This document shows positions 41,761 to 50,497 of a DNA stretch of 64,000 nucleotides, piece after piece. Where the stretch lies: the NCBI GenBank assembly GCA_900541475.1, contig UQJV01000001.1, positions 34,513-98,512 of the forward strand. Direction: 5' to 3'. A model generated the notes under the pieces. That model ran no database searches and was not told where the DNA came from. It saw only the letters and a program-made list of their open reading frames with translations. Source of the DNA: an uncultured Collinsella sp. (GTDB lineage Bacteria > Actinomycetota > Coriobacteriia > Coriobacteriales > Coriobacteriaceae). Position numbers and translations under genes: made by a program. Positions within the stretch are counted from its first letter, which is position 1. Every line of letters starts with the position of its first letter.

Positions 41761-43977
41761 TTACTTGTCGGTGCCTAGCTTGTGCGGTTTGTAGGCGAGC
41801 GCGTTGACGAGTGCGTCGGCGGCGGACTTGACGGCCGTCGGCTGCGGATCGTTAACGTGGTCCTCGGGATGCACGGGCAGGTCCTTCTTGACGGCATCGT
41901 GGATGAGCTTAAGGTACTCGGCCACGCCCGCGTTCGAAAGGTGCGTGCCGTCGCCGTCGAACAGATCGTTGCGGTTGGCACTATATCCGTACCAGTCGAT
42001 AACGCGCACGTTTTTATAGCGCGTGGCGGCGTTGGCGATGGCCTGATTGGTGGCGCCGACCCATGGCTGCGGGCTGCGCGTGTTTACAAATACGACGGTG
42101 CGCTGATTGCCGGCATCGGCCATGATGGCGTCAATCTGGGCATCGGTCACCAGGCCGTTGGTGCCCAGCGCAAAGACTACGATCTTGCCGGCGAGGTTCT
42201 GCTGGATATAACCCTCAAATGTTGTGCGGCCCGCATCGAACTGGCGGCCCTTTTCGGCATCGATGTGACTGTGGGGGAACACGCCGTCAAAGGAATCGAC
42301 GGCGCGCAGCGACACGGAGTCGCCGATCATCAGCAGGTCGTAGGATCCGTCGGGGAAGCCGTCGTTGTCCTTGTCGGTGTCATCGGCCGCCTGCTGGTCC
42401 TGGGGTTTTGCATTTTTGGCTTCCTTGTTTAGGATTTCGGCGCCCTCGCCGCTCAGCGCGGATGTGTCGGGCACAAAGACCAGACCACCCAGCGCCACGA
42501 CAAGCACGACGCCGCAAACGGCGCACACGGGAATATGCGCGCGCACCCAGTTTGCGGGCGTGGTGGTGCCTTCGCGGAGCTCGGAAACGGTGCGTCCAAA
42601 GGCGCCCTTCCTAAACGGCGTCTCGATAAAGCGATAGGAGCACTCGGCTACGGCGACCACCACAAGTACCTGCAAGATGTACTGCCACCAGGGCGTATCG
42701 CTGATGTTGGCGACCGGGTTCATGAGCAGCAGCAGTGGATAGTGCCACAGGTAGATGCTGTACGAGCGCTTGCCAACCCACACGAGCGGCTCGGCGGACA
42801 GCGCGCGGGCAACCATTCCCTGGGGCTGCACGCAGGCTGCGATGACCATGAGCGTGAGGATGGAGCATAACAGCGTGCCGCCGCGATACTGGAACGCGGT
42901 GTAGCCGTTGGTGAGTGCGACCATGGCGGCAAGGCCAACCAGACCCACGACGCCCAAGACATCGATGGATGCGGGCGAGGACCAAAAGCGCACGAGGGCG
43001 CTCGGCTGTGCCAGGGCGGTATCGGCTGATTCGTCGGCCTTCTTGTCAGGCTTGTCCTCGGCTTTCTTGCCGTGCTTGGCGGCGCCAGCCAGGCGATTGA
43101 GCCCCAAACGATGAGCGAGACGCACCGGCGCCAGGTCGCGAACGGGGATAAAGGCCATCCAGGCACCCAGTAGCAGCGAGAACACGCGGGTGTCGGTGCC
43201 GTAGTACACGCGGCTGGGGTCGGCGGCGGGATTGTAGAGCACCATCATGGCGAGGGCAGATACCGCGGCAAGGCCCAGAACCACGCGGCGCGTGTTGGGC
43301 TTGCTCACATGCATGGATACCATGGCAAACAGCAATGGCGGCCAAATCAGGTAGAACTGTTCCTCGATGGCGAGCGACCAAAAGTGCGTGAGCGGCGAGG
43401 GGTCGCCCAGAGCATTGAAGTACGAGACGTTTTGGGCAATCTGCCACCAGTTATTAAAAAACAGCAGCGACGGCAGGATGTCGGGGCGCATCTTGGTGAG
43501 CATCACATGGTTAAAGATGGTGCACAGCGCGCAGGTCACCACCACAACGGTTACCACGGCGGGGAACAGGCGACGGATGCGGCGAATCCAGAAGCTCTTG
43601 AGGTCGATGCGGCCGGTCTTTGACACTTCGTTGATGAGCAGGCGCGTGATCAGATAGCCCGAGAGCACAAAGAAAATCGTGACGCCAAGCAGGCCGCCCT
43701 GTGCCCATGTGAGGTTGAGGTGATAGAGCACTACCGCGACGACGGCGAGCGTGCGCAGGCCGTCGAGGGCGGGGATATATCGAGATTTGGGGCGCGTGGG
43801 CGCCTGTTCTTTTGCGGCGCTGTTGGTGTGGGCACCCTTGTTGGCGGGCGCACGATGAGAGCCTGCGGCGTGGCGCGGCTCGGTGGCTTGTCGGTTAGCG
43901 CGCGAACGTTCGTGCGGCGCTTGTTGATCGCTCGCGTGGCGTGAGCTGCGCGAACTCGATCGCGGGAATTGTTCCAT
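41761..43977 (-). CDS. OatA-like acyltransferase (acyltransferase-3 + SGNH domain)
   Basis: The 738-residue protein has a polar Arg/His-rich N terminus (about 65 residues), then an acyltransferase-3 domain of about eleven helices. That domain contains RYIPALDGLRTLAVVAVV with its LYHL, RRIRRLFPA and HFWSLAIEEQFYLIWP motifs. The C-terminal extracytoplasmic SGNH domain has LLMIGDSVSL (Ser nucleophile), GTNG and the DGTHLS Asp/His pair. This is the layout of peptidoglycan or polysaccharide O-acetyltransferases (OatA/OafA). It would acetylate cell-wall or capsular sugars and could affect lysozyme sensitivity. A charged loop DKPDKKADES interrupts the membrane domain near residue 320. It is divergent from the ribokinase gene. 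Confidence 0.92.
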   Translation of the reverse strand: MEQFPRSSSRSSRHASDQQAPHERSRANRQATEPRHAAGSHRAPANKGAHTNSAAKEQAPTRPKSRYIPALDGLRTLAVVAVVLYHLNLTWAQGGLLGVTIFFVLSGYLITRLLINEVSKTGRIDLKSFWIRRIRRLFPAVVTVVVVTCALCTIFNHVMLTKMRPDILPSLLFFNNWWQIAQNVSYFNALGDPSPLTHFWSLAIEEQFYLIWPPLLFAMVSMHVSKPNTRRVVLGLAAVSALAMMVLYNPAADPSRVYYGTDTRVFSLLLGAWMAFIPVRDLAPVRLAHRLGLNRLAGAAKHGKKAEDKPDKKADESADTALAQPSALVRFWSSPASIDVLGVVGLVGLAAMVALTNGYTAFQYRGGTLLCSILTLMVIAACVQPQGMVARALSAEPLVWVGKRSYSIYLWHYPLLLLMNPVANISDTPWWQYILQVLVVVAVAECSYRFIETPFRKGAFGRTVSELREGTTTPANWVRAHIPVCAVCGVVLVVALGGLVFVPDTSALSGEGAEILNKEAKNAKPQDQQAADDTDKDNDGFPDGSYDLLMIGDSVSLRAVDSFDGVFPHSHIDAEKGRQFDAGRTTFEGYIQQNLAGKIVVFALGTNGLVTDAQIDAIMADAGNQRTVVFVNTRSPQPWVGATNQAIANAATRYKNVRVIDWYGYSANRNDLFDGDGTHLSNAGVAEYLKLIHDAVKKDLPVHPEDHVNDPQPTAVKSAADALVNALAYKPHKLGTDK

Positions 43978-44163
43978 AAAACATCATCCAATGACGAGAA
44001 TAATCAGCACGTCTTCATTGTAACCGCCTGCTCCTGTGAATGCTTGCTGCCGGCGCAAGCTCAAGCGCGCGTCCACATCAAAGTGAACTAAAGTTATAGA
44101 GGCGCGAGAGCGCACGATTGACGGCCAACGGCGGGTGCAGAGCCCGCGGACGAGGAGGTTTCC

Positions 44164-45126
44164 ATGGCAGATAGCGGCATCGTTGCGGTGTTCGGCAGCA
44201 TGAACATGGACCTTTCGGTGGCGTGCGAGCGCATGCCGCGTGCGGGCGAGACCGTTGGCGGCAGCGGGTTTATCACCAACGCCGGTGGCAAGGGCGCCAA
44301 CCAGGCTGTGGCCGCTGCGCGCATGGGTGCGCGTACGTGCATGATCGGTGCGGTCGGGCGTGATGCGTTTGGCGACGCGCTCGTGACGGGGCTTCGGGAT
44401 GCCGGCGTGGACTGCGACTTTGCGACGCGTCGCGACGACGTGGAGACCGGTACGGCGACCATCATCCGCTGCGGGGGCGACAACCGCATCGTGCTGTCGC
44501 CGGGCGCCAACCATGCGCTTGCGGGCGAGGACGTTGCCCACGCGCTGCGAAGCCTGGTGGCCGATGAGCTCGATGTCGACGCCGGCGAGATAGCCCCGGC
44601 TGCCGGAAGCGTCTTTATCGCCCAGGGCGAATGTGACCTTGCGGCGACGGCCGAGGCGCTTGTTTGCGCGCACGAGCTGGGGTTCTATACGGTCTTTAAC
44701 CCGGCGCCGGCTTGCGATGTGCCGGCAGAGGTGTGGCCGGCGGTCGATCTGGTCTGCCCCAACGAGACCGAGTGCCAGGCGCTGACGAGTGTCCTGCCTA
44801 CAGACGACGCAAGCTGTGCGGCCGCTCTCGAGGCGCTGCTCGCCAAGGGTGCCTCAGCCGCGGTCATCACGCTGGGCGGCGCCGGTTCGGTTACGCTCGG
44901 CGATGATGGCGAGCCGCTGCGCATGCCGGCGCTTTCGAGCACGGTAGTCGACACGACGGCCGCGGGTGATACGTTTATCGGCGCGCTTGCAGCGGCCCGC
45001 CTGGAGGGCTTGCCGCTCTTTGAGTGCATGGCCGCAGGTGCCCGTGCCTCGGCGGTGACGGTGTCGCGTTTGGGCGCGCAGCAGTCGATTCCCACGCGCG
45101 CCGAAGTTGAACATTGGTTTGGTTAA
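44164..45126 (+). CDS. rbsK: ribokinase
   Basis: The 320-residue PfkB-family kinase has N-terminal GSMNMDLSVACERMPRAGET, the GGKGANQAVAAARMGA sugar-binding signature and the C-terminal DTTAAGDTFIGALAAA motif with catalytic Asp. The usual G-A-G-D reads A-A-G-D here, a mild change. It phosphorylates ribose at O5. GAGGAGG precedes the ATG. The nucleoside hydrolase gene follows by 30 bp, so ribose freed from nucleosides is the likely substrate, feeding the pentose phosphate pathway. Confidence 0.93.
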   Translation: MADSGIVAVFGSMNMDLSVACERMPRAGETVGGSGFITNAGGKGANQAVAAARMGARTCMIGAVGRDAFGDALVTGLRDAGVDCDFATRRDDVETGTATIIRCGGDNRIVLSPGANHALAGEDVAHALRSLVADELDVDAGEIAPAAGSVFIAQGECDLAATAEALVCAHELGFYTVFNPAPACDVPAEVWPAVDLVCPNETECQALTSVLPTDDASCAAALEALLAKGASAAVITLGGAGSVTLGDDGEPLRMPALSSTVVDTTAAGDTFIGALAAARLEGLPLFECMAAGARASAVTVSRLGAQQSIPTRAEVEHWFG

Positions 45127-45156
45127 ACGATTGAGACGGAGAAGCGGAGTAGAACA

Positions 45157-46131
45157 ATGGCAACCAAGAAGCTGATCCTTGATCTGGATATGGGCGTGGA
45201 CGATGCGATGGCGCTCGCCTATGCCATCGCGAGCCCCGAAGTGGAGCTCGTCGGTATTACCACGTGCTTTGGCAACGTGCGCGTCGAGCAGTCGGCGCAT
45301 AACTGCCTGGCGGTGCTCGACTTGTTGGGTCGTCCCGAGGTGCCGGTGTACCTGGGCGCCGATCGTCCCGTGAAGGCGACCGAACCCTACACGCCGCCGG
45401 CGTCCACCACGCTTATCCACGGCAAGAACGGCATCGGCGGCGCAAGCGTGCCCGCCTCGCCGTACGAGCCGGTGGGCGCGACGTCGGCCGATGGCAATGC
45501 GGCGGTCGATTACCTGATTGATGCCGCGCGTACCTATGGTCCCGACTTGGTCTATGTGGCGACCGGTCCGTTCTCCAACCTGGCGCTCGCCCTTGAGCGC
45601 GACGCGGCGGCGATGATGTCTATCGGCCGCGTGGTGGTGATGGGTGGCGCCCTGACCGTGCCCGGCAACGTGAGCGCCGGTGCCGAGGCCAACATGGCGA
45701 GCGACCCCGAGGCCGCTGACGCCGTGCTGCGCTCGGGCCGCAAACTCACCATGGTTGGTCTTGACGTGACGCATCGCGTGGTGCTGACGCGCCGCGACAT
45801 TGCCGGTTGGACGGGCTCGGGCACCATGGCGGGCTGCGCATTTGCGAGTATGGTCGAGCACTACATTGGCTCGTACGAGATGAACGCACCCTACCTGGGT
45901 GGTTGTGCGCTGCACGATCCGTTGGCCGTTGCCGTGGCGATCGACCCCACGCTCGTAGGTGCACTCGGCTGCAATCTGCGTGTTGATCTGCTGGGCGAGT
46001 ATCGCGGTCGCACCATTTGCGATGAGCACCGCCTGTCCGATCCGGACAAGAGTGCGCTTGTGGCGCTGACCGTGGATGTCCCGCGCTTCCTGTCCGAGTT
46101 CAAGACACGTATGGCCCTCGTTCTGGGCTGA
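45157..46131 (+). CDS. inosine/uridine-type nucleoside hydrolase
   Basis: The 324-residue IUNH-family protein begins with LILDLDMGVDDAMAL, the metal-binding Asp cluster (DxDxGxDDA, with Met for the usual Pro). The core VYVATGPFSNLALAL, VVMGGALTVPGNVS and C-terminal GGCALHDPLAV follow, the last holding the conserved His-Asp. It splits nucleosides to base plus ribose. Its partner ribokinase lies directly upstream in the same operon, which gives a short nucleoside-salvage unit. Confidence 0.93.
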   Translation: MATKKLILDLDMGVDDAMALAYAIASPEVELVGITTCFGNVRVEQSAHNCLAVLDLLGRPEVPVYLGADRPVKATEPYTPPASTTLIHGKNGIGGASVPASPYEPVGATSADGNAAVDYLIDAARTYGPDLVYVATGPFSNLALALERDAAAMMSIGRVVVMGGALTVPGNVSAGAEANMASDPEAADAVLRSGRKLTMVGLDVTHRVVLTRRDIAGWTGSGTMAGCAFASMVEHYIGSYEMNAPYLGGCALHDPLAVAVAIDPTLVGALGCNLRVDLLGEYRGRTICDEHRLSDPDKSALVALTVDVPRFLSEFKTRMALVLG

Positions 46132-46259
46132 TCCGCAAGATTGAGACGGCCTCCCAATCGTTTCAACGCTTCCAAAACCGTTCACGGACGATATGCTACC
46201 GTTGGTCGGCTGTGGACGGTGCTCCCCGCGAAGATATGGGCTATCATTCTTTGCTGCGC

Positions 46260-46287
46260 GGATTGTTACTTCTAGGGAGGCATGCCC
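46260..46287 (+). promoter_or_regulatory. RAT-like antiterminator site 1
   Basis: The sequence starts GGATTGTTACT and ends AGGCATGCCC, the two conserved halves of LicT/BglG ribonucleic antiterminator hairpins. It is followed by a short GAGGC/GCCTC hairpin without T run. Confidence 0.7.
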
Positions 46288-46302
46288 GCGCCTCGATACA
46301 AC

Positions 46303-46327
46303 GGATTGTTACTGGTAAGGCATGACC
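46303..46327 (+). promoter_or_regulatory. RAT antiterminator site 2, overlapping the terminator
   Basis: GGATTGTTACT-GGTA-AGGCATGACC fits the RAT consensus closely. Its 3' half is also the 5' arm of the terminator that ends at 46366, so the two folds exclude each other. When the PRD protein binds, the terminator cannot form. Confidence 0.85.
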
Positions 46328-46366
46328 GCGATAGCTCGGCTATTTGCAGTCATGCCTTTTCTTTTT
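46318..46366 (+). terminator. conditional terminator of the PRD-PTS-glucosidase operon
   Basis: GGCATGAC (46319-46326) pairs with GTCATGCC (46349-46356), followed by TTTTCTTTTT. It lies 26 bp before the antiterminator gene. Confidence 0.88.
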
Positions 46367-46391
46367 GATAATTCCGAAAGGAGGTTCAATA

Positions 46392-47231
46392 ATGCTTGCG
46401 ATTAAAAAGCTCAACAACAATGCCGTTCTTTGCCGCGACGGGCAGGGGCGCGACGTGATCGCCATGGGCAGGGGCGTCGGTTTCGGCGGAGATTTTCCTC
46501 GAGAGCTCCCTCTTTCTAAAATCGAGCATACATTTTACGACATTGATCCTAAAGGACAAGATGTCATGAGGGATCTTCCCTCGGATATCGTGATGTTTGC
46601 GGCGAAAGTTATGGACATCGTTGCCAACGAACTGCCCTACGACCTCTCGACCAATGCGACGCTGTTCATGGCTGATCACCTGTCGTTTGCCGTTGCGCGA
46701 GCCCAAAAGGGGGTCCGCATCGCGATGCCTCTTGCCTATGAAGTGCGGGAGACGTATCCGAAGGAATACAAGGCTGCCCAGTTTATCGTCATGCGACTCG
46801 AGAAGGAGCTCGGAGAGCGGCTTCCCAAGGATGAGATTGCCAGTATTGCGATGAATCTCGTGAACGCACGGGTTGTTGAAGCCGTCAAAGCCACGGCCGA
46901 GCCCGCAAAGCAGTTCGACGATATGCTCGAGGACGTTATCGAGATTCTCGAAAGCGATTTCCGCATTATTGTCGACCGCGATTCCTTTGATTTCACCCGC
47001 TTCGCCACGCATCTGCGGTACCTGTTCAAGCGCATTCAAGCCGGCGAGTCGCTGAACAGCGCCAACATGCAGATGTACAAGAACTTTCGTGAGGAGTTTC
47101 CGCAGTTGGCAGAGTGCGTGAAGCATATCGGTTCCTATTGTCGTGAAACGTGGGACGCCACGCTCTCCGAGGAGGAGGAACTCTATCTGATGATCCATCT
47201 CAACCGGATCATCTCCAAAAAAGGATTGTAA
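46392..47231 (+). CDS. BglG/LicT-family transcription antiterminator
   Basis: This 279-residue protein has an N-terminal RNA-binding CAT domain (MLAIKKLNNNAVLCRDGQG, to about residue 55) and two PRD domains. PRD1 His96 is present (MADHLSF), but its second His is Asn155 (SIAMNLVNA, where LicT has a His). PRD2 His207 and His269 are both kept. The start ATG 46392 has AAGGAGG upstream. It should bind the RATs just upstream of its own gene and allow transcription of the PTS and 6-phospho-beta-glucosidase genes when the sugar is transported. Loss of the PRD1 site may alter negative control by the EII protein. Confidence 0.93.
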   Translation: MLAIKKLNNNAVLCRDGQGRDVIAMGRGVGFGGDFPRELPLSKIEHTFYDIDPKGQDVMRDLPSDIVMFAAKVMDIVANELPYDLSTNATLFMADHLSFAVARAQKGVRIAMPLAYEVRETYPKEYKAAQFIVMRLEKELGERLPKDEIASIAMNLVNARVVEAVKATAEPAKQFDDMLEDVIEILESDFRIIVDRDSFDFTRFATHLRYLFKRIQAGESLNSANMQMYKNFREEFPQLAECVKHIGSYCRETWDATLSEEEELYLMIHLNRIISKKGL

Positions 47232-47301
47232 CCCGTAGCCATTCGGGGCATGACCTTTGCCGATTCGAACAGTAAGCCAAGATTGTGCAAAGGAGCCAAT
47301 G

Positions 47302-48750
47302 ATGGCAAATTACAAAAAGGTGGCAGAGCAGATTCTCTCCACTGTGGGCGGGGCGGAAAACGTGGCTTCGGTTACGCATTGCATGACGCGCCTGCGCTTC
47401 AACCTCAAGGATGAAAGCCTCTCGAATGATGAGAAGCTTGAGGACATCTCGTCTATCATCAGCGTCGTGCACGCCGGAGGGCAGGTGCAGCTGGTGGTCG
47501 GGCCCACGGTCGACAAGGTCTACGACGAGGTTTGTAAGCAGGGCGGATTCGAGGTCACGGTATCGATTGACGAGGAACTCGATGGCCCTCAGCTTAGCTG
47601 GAAGGAGCGCTTGGCGCCCAAGCACCTCTTCAATCAGCTGCTCGATGCCGTGAGCGGCGCTATCACCCCGATCCTTCCGATCTTTTGTGTCGCCGGTATC
47701 TTCAAGATGCTCGTTATTCTGTTTGGGCCCGAAGGCGCCGGTTTTATGTCCGAAACGAGCGACCTGTATCGGATCCTTTCCCTGGTGGGCGATGCGGCGT
47801 ATTACTACTTCCCGGTGTTTGCCGCCTATAGCTCGGCTAAGAAGTTCAAAACGAGTCCTGTGCTGGCACTGCTCATCGCTGTTGTGATGATTTATCCCGA
47901 CATGCTCGCTATTGTTGAGGACGGAAAGCCTTTCAGCGTCTTCGGCATCCCCATGCAGCTCGTCAACTACACCCAGGCTGTTCTTCCGGTCATCTTGATC
48001 ACCTGGGCCCAGTCCTATGTTGAGCGCTTCTTTAAGAAGATCTCGCCTGATATGTTGCGCATTCTGATCGTACCCGTGGGTACGGTGCTCGTGATGTTGC
48101 CGGTCGCGCTGTGCCTCTGCGGCCCTGCCGTCCAATTTGTCATGGGCCTTGTGGCCGATTTCATCATTTGGCTCGCCTCTGTTGCCGGTCCCGCTGCGAC
48201 CGCGGTTATCGGCGCATTCTGGAATCTGATCATCGCCACCGGCATGCACGTGCCGATCTATACCGCCATATTGCCCGCCGCGCTCCAGAACGGTTACGAC
48301 GCCATCTTATACCCCGGCACCGCGGTTGTAGCCTACACCACGCTTGCCATCGCGCTCGCCTATGGCCTGCGCGCTAAGGACAAGGAGAGTCGAGCCACGG
48401 GCTGGAACTTGTTCATCACCTATGCCTTCGGTCGCGTGAGTGAGCCCATCATCTACGGCATCCTGTTTCGCGACAAGAAGGCTCTTGCCTGGAACATGAT
48501 TGGTGGTGCTGTCGGTGGTCTGCTGGTAAGCCTTCTTCATGCCAACGTTTATATCTTCACTGGCGTTGGTTTCCCATGGATGAACGTGCTCATGTTTGCT
48601 CAGGATATCATCCCTGGCACCATCGGGTGTCTTGCTGGCGGTGCCGTGACGTTTGCGTTGGCGATGATTTTTGGATTTGAAGGACAGGAGAAGATGCCGT
48701 TGAAGTCCAAGAGCGGCGATTCTGAGGCCGTTGAATCCGTCGAGGCATAA
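47302..48750 (+). CDS. PTS beta-glucoside-type EIIBC component
   Basis: The 482-residue protein has an EIIB domain with phospho-Cys27 in VTHCMTRLRF, then an EIIC domain of about ten helices (from about residue 95, LLDAVSGAITPILPIFC). The EIIC glucoside-family motif GRVSEPIIYGILFRDKK is present. No EIIA domain is fused, so a separate glucose-type EIIA is needed. I chose ATG 47302 (AGGAG six bases upstream); ATG 47299 is equally in frame but closer. Its place between the antiterminator and a 6-phospho-beta-glucosidase points to a beta-glucoside such as cellobiose, arbutin or salicin. Confidence 0.92.
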   Translation: MANYKKVAEQILSTVGGAENVASVTHCMTRLRFNLKDESLSNDEKLEDISSIISVVHAGGQVQLVVGPTVDKVYDEVCKQGGFEVTVSIDEELDGPQLSWKERLAPKHLFNQLLDAVSGAITPILPIFCVAGIFKMLVILFGPEGAGFMSETSDLYRILSLVGDAAYYYFPVFAAYSSAKKFKTSPVLALLIAVVMIYPDMLAIVEDGKPFSVFGIPMQLVNYTQAVLPVILITWAQSYVERFFKKISPDMLRILIVPVGTVLVMLPVALCLCGPAVQFVMGLVADFIIWLASVAGPAATAVIGAFWNLIIATGMHVPIYTAILPAALQNGYDAILYPGTAVVAYTTLAIALAYGLRAKDKESRATGWNLFITYAFGRVSEPIIYGILFRDKKALAWNMIGGAVGGLLVSLLHANVYIFTGVGFPWMNVLMFAQDIIPGTIGCLAGGAVTFALAMIFGFEGQEKMPLKSKSGDSEAVESVEA

Positions 48751-48778
48751 GAGGCTACTACACAAATATGCTCCCCAG

Positions 48779-48813
48779 CCGTTGCGCGGTCCGACCCCTT
48801 GGCCGCGCAACGG
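48779..48813 (+). other. intra-operon hairpin
   Basis: CCGTTGCGCGG and CCGCGCAACGG form a perfect 11-bp stem between the PTS and glucosidase genes, without T run. It may tune mRNA stability or partial termination. Confidence 0.6.
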
Positions 48814-48896
48814 TACTGTGCTGTTGCGCGGCACTTGCCGAGTCCGTTGCGTTCGACAGTGTGGGCCGGGAATTTGATAGAAAGGACGACACCATA

Positions 48897-50315
48897 ATGT
48901 TTAGAGAAGATTTTTTATGGGGCGGGGCTCTGGCTGCAAACCAGTGCGAGGGAGGATGGAACGAAGGCGGTCGCGGTTTAGCCAATTCCGACATGCTGCC
49001 GTTTGGCGATCAACGCATGGACGTCATGCGGGGAGACCTTGATCCGCGTGCGTTGGCACCCGACAGCTTCTATCCCGCTCGCAAGGGCATTGATTTTTAC
49101 CATAGGTACAAGCAGGATATTGAACTGTTTGCCCAGATGGGTTTTAAATGCCTGCGCTTATCAATCGCCTGGAGCCGCATTTTTCCCAAAGGAGACGAAG
49201 CCGAGCCCAATGAAGAAGGCCTTGCCTTTTATGAGGATGTTTTTAGGACGTGTCGCGCGCATGACATTGAGCCTTTGGTGACGCTCAACCACTATGATGT
49301 CCCCATGCATCTCGTCGATGCGTATGGCGGATGGCGCGATCGCAGGTTGGTCGACCTGTTCGAGCGATATTCGCGTACCGTGTTCGAGCGCTATCGGGGA
49401 TTGGTCAATTATTGGCTGACCTTTAACGAGATCAACATCATGACGCAGGCGTGCTTTATGGCGGCGGGGATCATCTTCGAGCAAGGGGAGAATCGCTATG
49501 CAACGGTTCACACGGCCGTGCACCATGTATTGGTTGCGAGCGCCCGTGCGGTCGGGGCGTGTCATGAACTGTGCCCTGGGGCGAAGATCGGTTGCATGCT
49601 CAACGCAGGTGTCTTCTATCCGGCTACATGTGATCCGGACGATGTGCTGGCTGCGCAGGCTGAGAATCGCAGCCATTACATGTTTACCGACGTCCAGGTG
49701 CGCGGTGCGTACCCGAGCTATGTTCTCAAGGAATACGCCCGCCATGGTTTTGAGGTGCCCTATCGGGATGATGACCGCGAAGTACTGGCTGCAAACCTGG
49801 TCGATTTCGTCTCGTTTTCGTATTACTCGACGCGCGTCGCAAAAGCGCATGCGGAAGGTCAGTTCGATTCGAACCTTCTTCGCTCGGCGCCTAATCCGTA
49901 TCTAAAACAGGAGCCTTGGGGGAGGTTTATCGACCCCAAAGGGCTGCGCGTCACCATGAATGAAATCTGGGATCGCTATCAAAAGCCGCTGTTCATCGTC
50001 GAAAACGGTTTGGGTGCTCCTGATGTGCCGGAAGATTCGGGTGAAATAGAAGACGACTATCGAGTTGAATACCTGCGGGCCCACATCGAGGCGATGAGGG
50101 AGACCGTCGAGCTCGACGGGGTGGAACTCATGGGATATACCTGTTGGGGCCCGATCGATTTGGTTTCGGTCGCCACAGGACAGATGCGTAAGCGCTACGG
50201 GTTTATCTATGTCGATCGAGACGATAGCGGTGCGGGCTCGTTTGAGAGACGTAAAAAGAAAAGCTTCGAATGGTACCGACGCGTAATAGCAAGCAATGGC
50301 GAAGACCTTGCGTAA
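48897..50315 (+). CDS. 6-phospho-beta-glucosidase (GH1), PTS-linked
   Basis: The 472-residue GH1 enzyme starts FREDFLWGGALAANQCEGG. It has acid/base Glu in WLTFNEINIM and nucleophile Glu in FIVENGLGA. The C-terminal stretch SVATGQMRKRYGFIYVDRDD carries the Ser-Lys-Tyr set that binds the 6-phosphate in BglA/AscB-type enzymes. It would cleave the phosphorylated disaccharide delivered by the upstream EIIBC. I chose ATG 48897 with AAAGGA ten bases upstream; the upstream in-frame extension is Cys/Arg-rich and overlaps the hairpin. Codon use here is less GC-biased than in the paralogue at 58261. Confidence 0.93.
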   Translation: MFREDFLWGGALAANQCEGGWNEGGRGLANSDMLPFGDQRMDVMRGDLDPRALAPDSFYPARKGIDFYHRYKQDIELFAQMGFKCLRLSIAWSRIFPKGDEAEPNEEGLAFYEDVFRTCRAHDIEPLVTLNHYDVPMHLVDAYGGWRDRRLVDLFERYSRTVFERYRGLVNYWLTFNEINIMTQACFMAAGIIFEQGENRYATVHTAVHHVLVASARAVGACHELCPGAKIGCMLNAGVFYPATCDPDDVLAAQAENRSHYMFTDVQVRGAYPSYVLKEYARHGFEVPYRDDDREVLAANLVDFVSFSYYSTRVAKAHAEGQFDSNLLRSAPNPYLKQEPWGRFIDPKGLRVTMNEIWDRYQKPLFIVENGLGAPDVPEDSGEIEDDYRVEYLRAHIEAMRETVELDGVELMGYTCWGPIDLVSVATGQMRKRYGFIYVDRDDSGAGSFERRKKKSFEWYRRVIASNGEDLA

Positions 50316-50368
50316 TAACGTTAAGATGGACAAATGCGCCCGTTGGGGGAATAGTCGTGCCACTTCGC

Positions 50369-50417
50369 TTGACAACAGGCTAAACTAGCTATTAAACATT
50401 TACTATTCTGTTTAGAT
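50369..50417 (+). promoter_or_regulatory. promoter/operator of the LacI-family regulator
   Basis: A perfect TTGACA (50369) is followed by TATTAA (50390, 15-bp spacing). CTAAAC (50380) and GTTTAG (50410) form an inverted pair, and GTTTA/TAAAC half-sites are shared with the region upstream of 51767, so autoregulation is likely. Confidence 0.6.
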
Positions 50418-50497
50418 TGAATTTGCGGTCGTTTAGTTGCCGAGCCACGGGGCGGTCAAGCCACGATGCTCGGCCGCGACCGATGCTAGGGGGAACG

